Numbered from the stretch's first letter, positions 11,425 to 23,180 are shown. The stretch: 64,000 nucleotides of DNA from Harmonia axyridis (GCF_914767665.1 NC_059503.1:29202001-29266000), one strand, 5' to 3'. Numbers and translations are program-made. Notes: a model not told the origin generated them from the sequence alone.

Positions 11425-12409
11425 TGAATACTTTATTGTGAAAAACTTATGATTCAAGTATTGTCCATCGCTGGCCACTACTTTCTCCCATCGTTCGGGC
11501 AGCGTACGAATCCCGCGTTGAAAACACTGATCATCTTTTGAAGCGATCTACGAATTGATCCAATTTTTTACTTCTTCATAAGATCGGAAGTGCTTTTCAC
11601 TCAGACCGTCTGCCATTGGTCGAAACAAGTGATAGTCCGAGGGTGCAACGTCTGGAGAATATGGCGGGAGGAGTAGAACTTCAACGTTTCCAAGTATACG
11701 TCTTGACCACTTTCGCAACATGGGATAGAGCATTGCCATTCTGTACATTCACTTTATTATGTCTCTTGTTGTATTGGAGTCGTTTGTCTTTTAATGTTTA
11801 GCACAAACGCATTATTTGCGTTCGATAATGATCGCCTGTGATTGTTTCAGTCGGTTTTAACATCTCATAATATCCTACACCGAGCTGGTCCCACCAAATA
11901 CTGAGCATGACCTTAGAAGCGTGAATATTCGGTTTGGCCGTCGACGTGGAAACATGGCCGGGATATCCATATGATTTTCGGCGCTTGGGATTATTGTACT
12001 GAACCCATTTTTCGTCGTCTTCAGACACATGCGATGCAGAATCCTATCTGTCTTCGCCTTGCAAGCAGCTATTCACAAGCAAACAAACGCCGTTCAACAT
12101 CTTTCGGCTTCAATTCGTACAGCACACAATTTCCTTACTTCTGAATCATTCCCATGACTTTCAGGCGTTTTGAAATGGCTTGTTGCGTCACTCCCAATAA
12201 ACCTTCTCCCTTTCAACGCCATTATGGTCTTCGACATCAAAATCACTGTTCTTGAAGCGTTGAAACCATTCTTGTCACGTTATTTCATTAATAGTGGCCT
12301 CGCCATAGGTTGAGAGCATTCGATGAGCCTCAGCCGCAGATTTCTTCATATTAAAGCAGAAAATTAAAACCTCCCGCAAATGACGAGAATTTTTCTCGTA
12401 AGCTGACAT
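11422..12409 (-). pseudogene. mariner transposase remnant (cecropia-type)
   Basis: The minus strand starts at 12409 with MSAYEKNSRHLREVLIFCF, followed by KKSAAEAHRML and EWFQRFKNSDFDVED: the mariner N-terminal helix-turn-helix region. A large internal deletion follows. SEDDEKWVQYNNPKRRKSYG carries the first catalytic Asp region, near 11960-12028. LLLPPYSPDVAPSDYHLF gives the third Asp, near 11640. It ends with RWEKVVASDGQY near 11470. Stops and frameshifts occur throughout and no convincing terminal repeats remain. Subfamily assignment rests on recognisable motif wording only. Confidence 0.85.
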
Positions 12410-12477
12410 GTTTAATCGAGAATTACTTTATGATGCAAACACAAAACAATTAATATTCCAGTGGTGTTATGTTTACA

Positions 12478-12570
12478 TACAGGGTGGCCACTTTTTCAAT
12501 GGAGAAAAAGTTAACTCGTATGGTTTAAAAGTTACCAATACAATCCCATTGAAAAAGTGGCCACCCTGTA
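12478..12570. mobile_element. 93-bp MITE
   Basis: It begins TACAGGGTGGCCACTTTTTC and ends with the inverted complement, GAAAAAGTGGCCACCCTGTA; the arms are perfect for over 20 bp. No coding capacity. A partial copy is at 10041-10102. Confidence 0.85.
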
Positions 12571-12737
12571 TACCTGAGCTTATTGTATGACATCTAAGAT
12601 CTGTTTATTTCGACTACCAGTTACCGCTACAGCCATTCATTGCAAAACGGGGAAGCAAAATTGTACATAATAATCTATACTTGAATTTCCATTTCCATAA
12701 AAATGCAACTTTATTGTGAGAAAATGGTTACAAATGA

Positions 12738-13060
12738 ATAAATGATTCATTCAAAGTATTACCCATTGTTAGCTACAACTTTTCCCCTTTTTTCTGGTAG
12801 AGCTCGAATACCTTAAAAGTGTTAATCTTTTGAGGCTAAGAATGAAGCCTTGTTTTGAAATCATCCTATGAGTGAAACTGCAGATGTGCCAGACTATGTG
12901 TGGATTAAGTAATAATCTGACGGAGCAATTTCTGGAGAATACGGCGGCAGGTATAGGAAATCCCATTTGAGCGTATCCAGATAGGTTTTAACGGGTTTAT
13001 CAACGTGAGGTCAAGCGTTGTCATGCAGAAGAATTACTTTATCGAGCCTTTACTTCTTCT
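12738..13060 (-). pseudogene. Second mariner C-terminal fragment
   Basis: The minus strand reads KVILLHDNA, a stop, then PHVDKPVKTYLDTLKW and LPPYSPEIAPSDYYLIH, giving the second and third catalytic Asp boxes at mariner-like spacing. It ends KVVANNGQYFE near 12750. It differs enough from the copy at 11422-12409 to be a separate insertion. The N-terminal half is missing. Confidence 0.8.
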
Positions 13061-14151
13061 TATCTCAATATCACCATTGAGATGAAAACTTGCTTTTAAT
13101 TAGGTAACCTTACAATTTAGGTATAGAACCACGTCTTAAAGGAAATTACATCAGTCAACACATTTCATGATAAGCAGGTCATTCCATTCATACTTTTTAT
13201 CATTCAAATAGGTATGTCTTGTTGAAGCTTGTGATTTTGAACAACCCTGTATGATAAGGGACTTTTTTTATTATACGCAAATGATGATATTGGTAATCCA
13301 TATCCAAAATTTCAGCTTCCTAGGATTCGACGTACCGAAGTGATGAATGCTCAATTAAAACAATGTTTTGTACCAAAATGAAGTAAATCAATCAATTACT
13401 CGAAAAACGCTAGAGATAGGGCCTAGAAATTTAATACATAAATAATCAAACGGTGAACGGGAAAAAGTAAAAATATACTGGGTGTTCTATTCGAAATATC
13501 GAACTTGTTAGTACTTTTGGATATAAGCGGCAATACAGCAGCTCTGAAAATATTTCAGATAGATAGAGCAGGGGTTCCTACCCAAGAAACCAAATTTTCG
13601 ATAAAATCGTAACTTTTTTAGTCCGTAAAATTGTCAGATTGGAGATACAGTAAACCAATTTGTAATATTAGCAGTCTTATTCCATTATGTGAAGGCCGTA
13701 AATATATGACGAATCGATGCCAAAACTTCCTCAGAAAAGAATCCGACGACAATATGGCCCTCTTTCTTTATGAAGTTCGAATAAAATTGCCCGATCCGAA
13801 CAGATCCTCAAACTTCAATAACTTTTCAATAATAATCCGATCTCGCCTTCTCCCTGAGGACGATCCGGGTGCGAAGGACCAGACGATTCCAATTGAAATC
13901 GCGTCCATTTTAATAAGGAGATTCAATTAAGTTTATCGCGCGATTAGGACCCCCTAGTGAAAAATCCCGGAAACGGAGGCGAATGACCTGCGGAAATTGA
14001 ATTATAAGGATATTCTTTTTCGCGTTGATCGATTGAGATTTTAATAAATTCCCATTACGCCCCCCGTTTGTTCCCGGGATTCGCGCAGGGCCGTATCGCG
14101 GAGAGAACGATAAGATTAATGCCATACCTTTCCCAACTATAGCTTAAAAAA
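13061..14151. other. Unassigned; GC-richer patch
   Basis: No gene or transposon recognised. A lone ACCCTGTA end lies near 13250. A GC-richer patch at about 13770-14110 contains a 99-codon plus frame (13631-13930) and an overlapping minus frame (13910-14125); neither shows a known domain. Confidence 0.35.
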
Positions 14152-14462
14152 AACAACGTTAGATTTCAGAAAAAGGAAACATGTGTTTCAGAAAGAAAAT
14201 TGGATTTCAGAATAGAAGATTAAATTCCAAAAAAACCAAATGGAATTCAGATTAGGAAATCTCATGACTCATAATAGACTTTTATATAGACTTTTCCTTC
14301 AATTTTTTCAGATTAGGAAGTTGGAATTCAGAAAAACAAAGTTGTTGTCCAGCATAATGAATTGAATTTCAGAGAGCAAAATATATTTCAGAAAAGGAAT
14401 ATTGTGTTTAAGAAGATATCAATTTAATTTCAGATAATGGAATATGTAATTCAGAACAGTAC
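14152..14462. repeat. Degenerate array of TTTCAGAAAAGGAA-type units
   Basis: Variants of (A/G)AATTTCAGAAAAGGAA recur about every 20-30 bp over roughly 300 bp: for example GATTTCAGAAAAAGG, GTTTCAGAAAGAAAA, GATTTCAGAATAG and ATATTTCAGAAAAGG. Spacing and sequence are irregular, as in an old tandem array. No coding sense. Confidence 0.6.
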
Positions 14463-15031
14463 CAAATATGAGGTACCAGTACAATATTATGTAACATAGG
14501 TATTACAATCATATGGGTACCGGAGCATTGTGATGAGCCGATGAACTTGCGAAAAGAGCATCAAGAGTTAGCACCTAATGGTCCTGAGCCTTTTTGTGGA
14601 GGAGAGACCATTCTAAGGCAGTGGTCCAACAATAATGGAGTAGGACCCTCTGGAAGAATATTTCTGATCTTGCTAAGGCAAAGAAATTTGTTTTTTGGTG
14701 TTTTTATCGACCAATACCAGGAAGCTGTTGAAGCTATTTCAAGCTGAGCTTCGGGTAATGGTGGGAAAGCTGATAGGACATTGTTGGTGCAAATAGCGTT
14801 TGTACCGAATGGTTAAGTCTTCAGATGAGATTTGCAGGTTCAGTGGGTAGGATGTAGAAACAGCTGAAAACACCACGTTATAGCCCAGCAATATTCTCTT
14901 CGGTACACACATGTACATATGTGCTTTGTTGATGGTTTTCGATCGAGAAGAGTAAAATTAGTGCAAAAACGATTCATAACTACACAAATTTCATTTCTTG
15001 CTCACTAGGCCGATTATTTTGACCGTGAAAT
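14463..15031. other. Unassigned DNA
   Basis: Nothing recognised. A 68-codon frame at 14541-14747 has no domain. Confidence 0.5.
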
Positions 15032-15285
15032 TAGGGATTGACCAACTACTTGACTTGGAAACAAGCTCGTGAAAAATTATATACTTGATCTTGACTTGAA
15101 AAATTATATACTTGATCTTGACTTAATTTGATTGATATTTATTGCTTGACATGATTCAAATTCTTGATAAATAAATACTTGACTTGACTCTAGATTGAAA
15201 AACTACTACTTGACTTGAGCTTGACTTGAAATCAATTCAACCTCAAGCCAAGTAACTTTAAAATCAAGCCAAGGCGTGAATCCCA
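15032..15285. mobile_element. 254-bp hAT MITE with 8-bp target duplication
   Basis: It starts TAGGGATTGACCAACTACTT and ends AAGGCGTGAATCCCA. The 8 bases CGTGAAAT directly precede it (15024-15031) and directly follow it (15286-15293), an exact hAT-size target duplication. The body is made of CTTGACTTGA-type subterminal repeats shared with the larger copies at 42858, 48789, 52366, 54361 and 58275. Confidence 0.9.
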
Positions 15286-15293
15286 CGTGAAAT

Positions 15294-17640
15294 GGACGAA
15301 TAACGATTGGTTTCGTAAATTATCATGAAAAGGTCTAGAAATGCCGTTTGAACATGAAACATGTATTTTGAGTTCGCAATGTATTTTTCTTCAGGATGAC
15401 GTAACCACACTATTATACTAGGAATCATTATTTGTATTCAACGCCGTTTCGACTACGATTATGTTATCTTCTGAAACTGTTCAAACAATTCAAGCCTCTG
15501 ATAAGAATTAGTAATTACTTCTCGTAAGAATTGGACGAGATGAACGAATAAGAAATTCATAAAATATGCTAGAATTCTGAAATTGAAAAATATTCATGAC
15601 GAAAAGTGTAAGAAAATCTACAAGAACATACCTAAAAATATTCAATCTAAATGCACCCCTGGGAGAGTCAGCGGATGGAGCCGAAGACTTCCGATCCGAC
15701 CCGAACTGAGGCCGATATTAAATCGTCGCCATCTGGTCCCTTCGAGGCCGGATTCAGCATGCGGCAAAGTCCTTATGACATATTACTTTATTACCGTAAT
15801 AGAGGGCGCATTGAATTATTAATATAAGATTATAATGGCACATGGCGCACACAGAAACGACCCCCCGGCTCTATGGGTTTATTATATTCTTTCTCTTCTA
15901 CCGTGAACTGGCTCTAATGCATTTCGTAACACGGTGACATCTCGTCGCTTAATTAAATGTTTACCGAGAGACAGAATCATGTTGCGTTATTGGTGTTTCT
16001 TCATTGTTGGGTGTAGTTAGGCGATTCATATTTCATTTTGCCAAACTTTAGTCTGAAATGAAGGTCTTGTGAATTGAGCTCTCTTTTCCTCAAAGTAGAA
16101 TAATTATCAATAAATTTTGGTAATGTTTCAGTTGATTTGATTTGATGATACAATACAACATGAATCAAATGTAAACTAGATGAACCTGGATATTTTTTTT
16201 TCGTTACTAGCACTATCTCTTTTTTTTGATGAAATATTCGTGAAAATACTTTCCATTATCCTTTCATCCTTTGATTTTTTTTATCCCCTCTCAAAAATCT
16301 TGGTCCCCGTGAAAAATCCTGATCCTTTCTTGGCCCACCCTATTCTTCAAAGCTGGCAACGCCACTGGTGTCATCGAATTGTATGCTTTCGTCTACAAAA
16401 AAATAAAAAAGCATTTCAATAATAACATTATTGATTCAATATTATGTACCTAATCTTTTTCGATATTTAACAATAGAAATAGAAATAGAATTTATTTGCT
16501 CTTAAAACATCACAAATAAATAAAATTAACCTTCAATAATTTACAAGGTGCGTCAAAGTTAAATATTTAAAAAATTGATACAATAAATATCCAATACATA
16601 ATAATAATATTTGGATAACGAATTGAATATTCTAAATAGAATTTGCGTGAAATAATCTAGTTGAAAAAAAATATGAAGTGAAATCATGAAATTGAAAATA
16701 CAAGATAATATTGAATAAAAATTCTCAATACAAAATTGAAATGTTTATACCGCATAATGGCTGATCCAATAATAAAAAATTAAAAAAGCATTGACGTAAA
16801 CTAAGCATTTTTGGGAGCTCTTTCATTCATGCGCCAATTGAGCTCTTGGAGACCACCAACATACCTATATATGAAGGATCGAGTTCCTAATTTTACGTCA
16901 GATCTCTGAATTTAGAAGATTGATCTTTGTGCGTTCAGAACTTTTCATGTCAAGTGAGAGCATGTTTTTTAATTTATTATCGGTAGGTACATATTACGTA
17001 TCAATTGAAATTAACTAGATGTTATTCAATTATTTTTGTCTAACGATTTTTAATGAAATTGAAGTGCACCTATCCCACGATATGAAAATAAGGGTAAAGC
17101 TACTCTTAACTTACCATGCAAAAGTATTAAAAAAACAATAAATTGACGAAAACGAGGACTTCTAAGGAAACAAATGGAGATTTGAATTGTGCTTTTGATG
17201 ATTTTTCAGTGGAAAACTACCCTGTTCTCATGAAAAAGACGCGAGAGCAGGGAACTCAGAAATTGAGAGTAAAACAAAATAACGGAAAATTTCAACTCAG
17301 TCGGATCTGTTGTCAACGGAACTATAAGATTTTTGTTTTTCGATAATTTTCTTCGTTTATGGTGAAAATTAGCAAACAAGATTTGCATAATATTATCCTC
17401 TAAATACACGCCAAATCTCAACCCGACCAAAAATGTAATCATGTAAATATTTGGTGATTCTTTTCCAATATTCTAGAGAACACAGAACAATGAAATATGA
17501 ATCTAACCTCACTCATACAAAAAAGGTTATTTCATAACAAAAAATTTCTTTCGTCGTGAGCAATATAAATTGAAAAAATATAATAATAGACTAAATATCA
17601 GACATTCAAGTTATTGGAATAATTGCAAAAAATACATATT
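15294..17640. other. Unassigned; one GC-rich island
   Basis: A GC-rich, CpG-containing island lies at about 15650-16000. The remainder is AT-rich without recognisable genes. The small open frames here (for example 17143-17346 and 17206-17442 on opposite strands) overlap each other and resemble nothing known. Confidence 0.4.
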
Positions 17641-17737
17641 ATGTTAAAGTAATTTATTGAATAAAATAGGAACATTCACAATAAATAACTAATAATAAGC
17701 GTATTGAAAAAATCACAAATATGAAGGTTCATAATCT

Positions 17738-18127
17738 TCACCACCTCCAACTACCGCGAATGGAGTAAGTTGGTTTAGCTTTGCCTGGTCCTCTGATTAC
17801 TTTATCCCAGTTGGCTCCTACTTCGTGGTTAGGTCCAGTGTGATGAATGTTTATAGAACCTAAGGTGTTACCATCTTCACCTCTGGTGAGTGATGGGTCA
17901 AATTTCCACCCTTCCTGTTTCTCCTGACCAGGCATTGGGAAGTTTGGGGCTCCGGGTTGAAGAGATCTGACGAATCGTAGGTGATCATATATTTGAGGTC
18001 CTTCGGGAACAACATATTCGAAAAGTGATTCTTCATCTACGTCAACTTCTTGCATGGGATAAGCCAAAGCATATTGGAAGGAGATGCAGGCAACTGCGGC
18101 AATAAGCAAGAATGATGAAGATGCCAT
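17738..18127 (-). CDS. Coleoptericin prepropeptide, gene 1
   Basis: Secreted glycine- and proline-rich antimicrobial peptide of the coleoptericin family, made by beetles mainly against Gram-negative bacteria (family knowledge). The 129 residues comprise a signal peptide (about 1-22, hydrophobic FLLIAAVACISF, Ala at the cut), an acidic propeptide (YPMQEVDVDEE..), an R-F-V-R processing site at 51-54, and a mature part S55-W129 beginning SLQPGAPNFPMPGQ and ending GSWRW. The start is fixed by the 5'UTR intron (18130-18272, GTGAGT..TTTTAG) that ends 2 bases before the ATG. AATAAA lies at 17653-17658. Distinctive residues are Glu69 where the others have Gly, and Arg124. The most divergent copy at the edge of the cluster; it looks intact. 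Confidence 0.93.
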   Translation of the reverse strand: MASSSFLLIAAVACISFQYALAYPMQEVDVDEESLFEYVVPEGPQIYDHLRFVRSLQPGAPNFPMPGQEKQEGWKFDPSLTRGEDGNTLGSINIHHTGPNHEVGANWDKVIRGPGKAKPTYSIRGSWRW

Positions 18128-18360
18128 TTCTAAAAAAGAAATAAATAATCAATATATCATATGAGAAATAATCTCCTTTAAACCAAAAATGTCAAAAACA
18201 CTATTCTCTCGATTTGATAATCACTCATATTCAACAATCGAATAATATTTTGCAAATTTTTCGTTTACTCACCAAAAATATTCGTTTCGTTCGTAGTGGA
18301 AGACTTCTTCTTTGGATTCAGTTCACGATTCATATATGGCATTATCGGCAATGTTACTGC

Positions 18361-18466
18361 ATTTTATATCGCTCCCAAGACGAGTAAAGGGGAATACCAT
18401 GGTCCATACTATCTTGTTAGATGTCTATTCTCAAAGACAAGCATAGTATGGAGTTCGGGATTTACA
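18361..18466 (-). promoter_or_regulatory. Gene 1 promoter: TATA and two kappaB-like sites
   Basis: TATA-type GATATAAAAT at 18361-18370. GGGGAATACC (plus-strand reading) at 18389-18398, 18 bp upstream of it. A second motif, GGGATTTACA, at 18457-18466. This layout recurs at all seven genes. Binding by Rel/NF-kappaB factors is inferred from insect immune promoters. The GATA motif seen upstream of several sister genes was not found here. Confidence 0.7.
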
Positions 18467-18499
18467 ACTACCGAGTTTGATGACTCCTAAAGCTCAAAT

Positions 18500-19012
18500 A
18501 ACCTGACCTTTCTGCGAATATTCACGATTCGAGCCTAATGTTAGCTACTTTTGTCTGTCAAGGTCGACAGTGATGAATAAAATCCTCTGTCCGGAAAAGG
18601 TGTTGTTTTATATGTCGTTGCAAATGGTTTTTTATCCCTTTTGTAATTGATGACAATTAGTTCTGTTTGCAAGAATTGCTACATTTTATGGCTGAAGATC
18701 TCAAAAAATATATAATTTATACAATATATTTTTTGTCATCAAGACACTCATTCTACTATTAGAATTTTCAAATTGAAACATGAAACAAGTATTTGAGAGA
18801 AATTGCTTACCATTCCTGTTAGTGTACTATTTTCATTGGATTGGAAAATAAATATGATCTTTTGTTCTATACATATACCTATGATGAAAGTTGATCATTT
18901 TATGAAGACTATCAAATCTAAACCAAAAATCCGTTTGTTTCATATCTCAACACACTTGAATAATTATGACAATCTTCTGGAGTTCTTATATGGTACATAA
19001 AATACAGGGTGT
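18500..19012. other. Unassigned upstream DNA
   Basis: Beyond the region shared with the gene 2 upstream flank (to about 18600) nothing is recognised. Confidence 0.45.
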
Positions 19013-19633
19013 TTCCTAAACATGCGGCAAAAATTCAGGGGGTTGTTCCTTGGACTATTTTAAGCATGTTTTGTCCTTGGATGATTTTTGAAAAACTTCT
19101 TTGTTTCGAAGATACAGAGCGAACAACATTTTTCATATTTTTAAAATTAATAATAGTTTAAATAAAAATGCGTACCGCACTGTGTTTACTAAGTAGGTAC
19201 AATTTATTTTTAAATTTGTTCAACAACATTCCAATTACTAAAAACGGCCAGTTTTTTGACTAGAAATTGATAAGTGCAGATGGTAAAGGAATACAGATTA
19301 AACACGGTTTTCATTTGAATTCGTTTTGTGATGTATTAGCAATTAACATTTTATCTTTGACTATTATGAATCGCTATAGGGTTCGGCAGTCAATGAGGAG
19401 AAGATTGGATGCTTGTATGCTGGCTAGAGGTGGTCATTTTCAACAGTTTTTGTAGGTTGAGTTGAATTTTCATGTAATTTTTCATAATAAAATGTTATTA
19501 TCTGAAATTTTGTTTCCCCTATATCTTCGAAACAAATAGGTTTTTCAAAAATCATCAAAGGACAAAATATTCTTAGAATTGTCCAAGGAACAACCCCCTG
19601 AATTTTTGCCGCATGTTTAGGAAACACCCTGTA
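19013..19633. mobile_element. TACAGGGTGTTTCC-ended inverted-repeat element
   Basis: It starts TACAGGGTGTTTCCTAAACA and ends with the inverted complement, GGAAACACCCTGTA. The arms extend about 80-120 bp, including TTCAGGGGGTTGTTCCTTGG. No coding capacity; the open frames inside follow the palindrome. Confidence 0.8.
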
Positions 19634-20049
19634 TATTGAAACCTTTAAAAAAGACTTCGTTAGAATTCATTTTCCACAATGAAGAACGTCCAATAAGGTT
19701 CTGCGTAGTGTCAAATATAACTTGAAATTTAAAATGGAAAAAGAATACTCTAAAGACTTCGATCCGTACTGTTAGGTATGAGTAGCCAATCGTGCATAAA
19801 TAGTCAATTAAATGCAACTTTTATGTTTTCTGTAAGTACGAAAGATCTAGGATGTTAAAAGTGGCGTAGACAACATTATACAGGATCTGTTCGGAGGTAG
19901 GTATGCAAATATCTCCCAAAATACATGAAATTTTCGATATAAAAATCCAAAACCTAGAATGAAATTTCGAGATGAAACTTTCCTTTCACCAACAAGAAAA
20001 AAATTGTAATTACATTCCTCCTTCAGAATATTAATTGAAAGTATGTATA
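19634..20049. other. Unassigned DNA
   Basis: Nothing recognised. Confidence 0.5.
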
Positions 20050-20960
20050 TCATTCACTTAAAGAGAAAGAACATAATGCTTCATGGGATATCGAATTATT
20101 ATTAGATGCTGACATTTTTGATCAATTCTTCGCTGGAAATCCCGAAAATTTAGATGATCTTTTTTGCATCTTTTTGCTATCGAAATTGGATGGACTGTGA
20201 TGGGGCAGCAAACTAATTTTAAAAACGGAATGATATTTTCGGGATCACAAATTGTTCCTTAGTAACTTCTAAGTATAAAAGATCCAGTCGAATATGATAG
20301 TACAGTTGACCATTTGATAGATGCATCTAAATCATGTGTTAATGTTAATGTTTCTTGTGAAATGAATAAGGAATCATATCTAAATAATTGTGGATTGAAA
20401 GCTGATTATACTATGAAAGTTGTAGAAGGGTCGAAAATCATTGATGAAACTACAGAAGATGGTCAATTTATTTCTAATGTAGATGAAAAAAGTTCAGATG
20501 ATAAATTATATGTGATGTAAATGTAGTTGATTACAGTAAAGATTTTAAATCAGCTGATAAAAATACTAATGAGGAAAAAGTAGAGTTGCAGGAAAAAGAA
20601 TTAAATAATGAGGTGCAATTTTAATCAAAGAAAATGTTATCGCTGTGAAGAAAACAGAGGCTACTGATGATGAAGTAATAGATCACAAGGGAAATGAGAC
20701 ATCAGTAGAACAACAAAAAACGAAGAACATCCCTAAAAGTAAAATATAAGTAAAGAATGAAGATGAAAAAAGGCATAAATGCAAATAGCTAAAGATACTG
20801 ATAAGTTAGTAGAAATCAAGAAAGGGAGTAAAATAAAACAAAAAAGACGTGAAAAAGGCAGAAAGAAAAAGTGACCGCATACAAGAATGACGAAGATGCC
20901 TGTTAAGAAGGAAGGAGATAACCAGATGAAGAAGAAGATCTTTAAGAAAGAAGAGTTGTA
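20050..20960 (+). pseudogene. Decayed gene for an acidic/lysine-rich protein
   Basis: Three plus-strand stretches have protein-like composition but are broken by stops and frameshifts: KEKEHNASWDIELLLDADIF near 20060-20115, DPVEYDSTVDHLIDASK and onward to KSSDDKLYV (about 20280-20515), and SADKNTNEEKVELQEKELNN with VKKTEATDDEVIDHKG (20550-20700). The tail to 20960 is very rich in Lys and Glu codons. No domain is recognised and no introns are evident, so a decayed retrocopy or an old single-exon gene are both possible. Confidence 0.45.
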
Positions 20961-21650
20961 TATATGATTTCAATTTTTTACTTGGTGACGATGCTTCAAC
21001 TAATTTCAAAAGATCACTAAAAAGATCGAATGAAATTTATTGAATTGGAGAAAAAAGTAATCTGTTTTCACTGTATGATAATTTTTTAGCTAACATCCTA
21101 GATTATTCATTTTATTCTAGGTTATCAAAACCTTTCAGCAATATCATTGTATAATTTCCGATTTACATGAAGTAAAAAGCTTTTTAATTCCTTCATTTCA
21201 AATCTGCTCTAATAGGATTTTCAGATTATATACCTCAGTTTTTTAAGAACGAGATCGTTGTCTGCAATATTTAAAATCGGAAAACATGGGTGTTTTTTAA
21301 CCTAACCTAACCTTACTTAACCATCAAGGAATTAACTAGGAGCATTTGAATCTAAAACCTTTCTTGATATAATTTCAAATCGCCGAGTCTTTTTTTTCGC
21401 AAGTTATCCTGTTTTCGGTTGGCTAAAGACAATTTAACGTAAAACCTCGAATACTAGCCACTTCCTACTTCATTTTACAACTAACCACTGATTTTTGTTT
21501 TGGTTTCTATGTGAAAGAAATTTATTTTGAATTGCTATGTACCTAGAATGAATATTTCTGCAATATTTCGTGGACATAGTATTATTTTAATTTCAATCAC
21601 TAATCACTGAGGTTACATTCAATCTTATCATTATGAGTCAAATTATTGCG
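20961..21650. other. Unassigned DNA
   Basis: AT-rich; nothing recognised up to the left end of the recombinase element. Confidence 0.5.
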
Positions 21651-21798
21651 AAAAAATAGCTATTATTACAACTAGGGAAATATGAATAGTATATTTCCCG
21701 AGGTTGTCAAAGTTACATCCCGAGGGCGGAGCCCGAGGGATGTATAGACAACCGAGGGAAATGTATTCATATTTCCCGTGGTGTAATCAATAGTTTTT
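21651..21798. repeat. Large imperfect palindrome, left end of recombinase element
   Basis: Two arms of about 70 bp mirror each other around 21728. Nested in them are the dyads GGGAAATAT-7-ATATTTCCC (21675-21699) and GGGAAAT-8-ATTTCCC (21756-21777). The apex 21721-21737 is CGAGGGCGGAGCCCGAG, that is CGAG, a GGC/GCC stem with a GGA loop, then CGAG. Confidence 0.85.
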
Positions 21799-21952
21799 TT
21801 CTGATTGAAACAATCTGATAAGGAAAAATTATTATTAGATTGTATATTTTTGTAATAATTAAATTTTTAACGTTGCTATGGGCCATGTTTCTGAGAATCT
21901 TGGTTGACTGGTTTCATTTTGACGTCTTGTCAAAAATAAAATTAATGAAAAA

Positions 21953-23169
21953 ATGTCGAACTACGTCGAAACTCAAGCGGCAAAGGCCCGTGAATCTTTG
22001 GTTCCAGCCAAATCTCAAGCTGCCTACAGTAAAGAGTACGAATGCTTTCAGGAGTGGAAAAGAAAAAAATTGGTGGACGGTGTGAGCGATAGTATTTTGT
22101 TAGCATATTTCCAAGATTTGGTATGTTGCTCTGATTCTTGTTATTCTTGATGTATGATTAATTCATTCGATCCCCAGTCCCAGAAATATTCTCCAAACAC
22201 GTTATGGCCGAAACTATCGATGTTAAGATCAATGCTACATTTGAAGGAAAAAACTGATGTCAAATTATTCGATGAAGTCGAAGCATTTGTTAAGAACAAA
22301 AATAAAGGATACGTTCCTAAAAAATCATCAGTGTTGTCCCGGGAGCAGCTCAAGACATTCTTGAGTGAAGCTCCTAATGACGTTTTTTTGATGTATAAGG
22401 TAAAAGTTTCATTTTGATTTCCTCTGTTGATAAGATTTTTACATTCATAATTTTGAAGGTTGTTTTAATAATGGAAATCTTTGGCGCCTGCAGAACACGA
22501 GAGTTGGTGAATATGCTATCTTCAGATATCGAAGATCGTGGTTCGGTAATCATAATCAAAGTCTCAAAGACTAAGAATGATATAAACAGAATATTCACTA
22601 TAATTGATGAAGAAGATCTGGGTGCTGCTCGTTTGGTGAGGGAGTATTCAGCGTTGCGCCCGCAAGGCGTTCTTAGGTTCTTCGTAGCTTATAGGAATAA
22701 GAAGTGTACTCTTCAGCCTGTCGGCAAAAATACCTTCGGAAAAATTCCGAGTAAGGTTGCTGAATGGTTGGGTTTAGATAATCCGAAAACCTATACAGGT
22801 CATTGTGGAAGACGAACATCCGCGACATTGGTTGCCGATGCGGGAGCCTCAATGACAACACTCAAGAGACATGGTGGTTGGAAAAGTTCGTCTGTTGCAG
22901 AAGGCTATCTGGCGGACAGTATGCTGCACAAAAATAAGGTAGCGAAGATGATAGCAGGTGTGGAGGGTGAGCCATCTGCAGCATCACAATCTTTGAAGAC
23001 CGTTTTGGGAGAATCGTCCGAGACTGCTGCTGCAAGGAATGTTCTCAAGAAAACTGTAGTCTCGTCGTCGAATAATTATGAACAAGATATTTCTTCTTCC
23101 TTTGTATCTGGTGGAAATACTTTTAGTGGAAATTTCAACAATTGCAGTTTCCATTTTGTTACTAAATAA
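21953..23169 (+). CDS. Tyrosine recombinase (Crypton-type), three exons
   Basis: Predicted DNA strand-exchange enzyme of 366 residues. Exons 21953-22120, 22178-22399 and 22459-23169 are joined in frame; the introns are 57 and 59 nt with GT..AG ends, both phase 0. Residues 1-130 form a core-binding-like region (SYSKEY-type start, LLAYFQDL, VLSREQLKTFL). The catalytic set is complete: Arg in GACRTREL, Lys in SKTKND, HCGRR, HGGWKS, and Tyr in GYLADS. No stop or frameshift remains, so the gene could be active. The C-terminal 60 residues are Ser-rich without a known domain. Insects carry many such single-gene recombinases, usually classed as Crypton-I; that subclass is my inference. It lies between coleoptericin genes 1 and 2 on the opposite strand and shares no promoter features with them. 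Confidence 0.85.
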
Positions 23170-23180
23170 AGAAATAGTTT

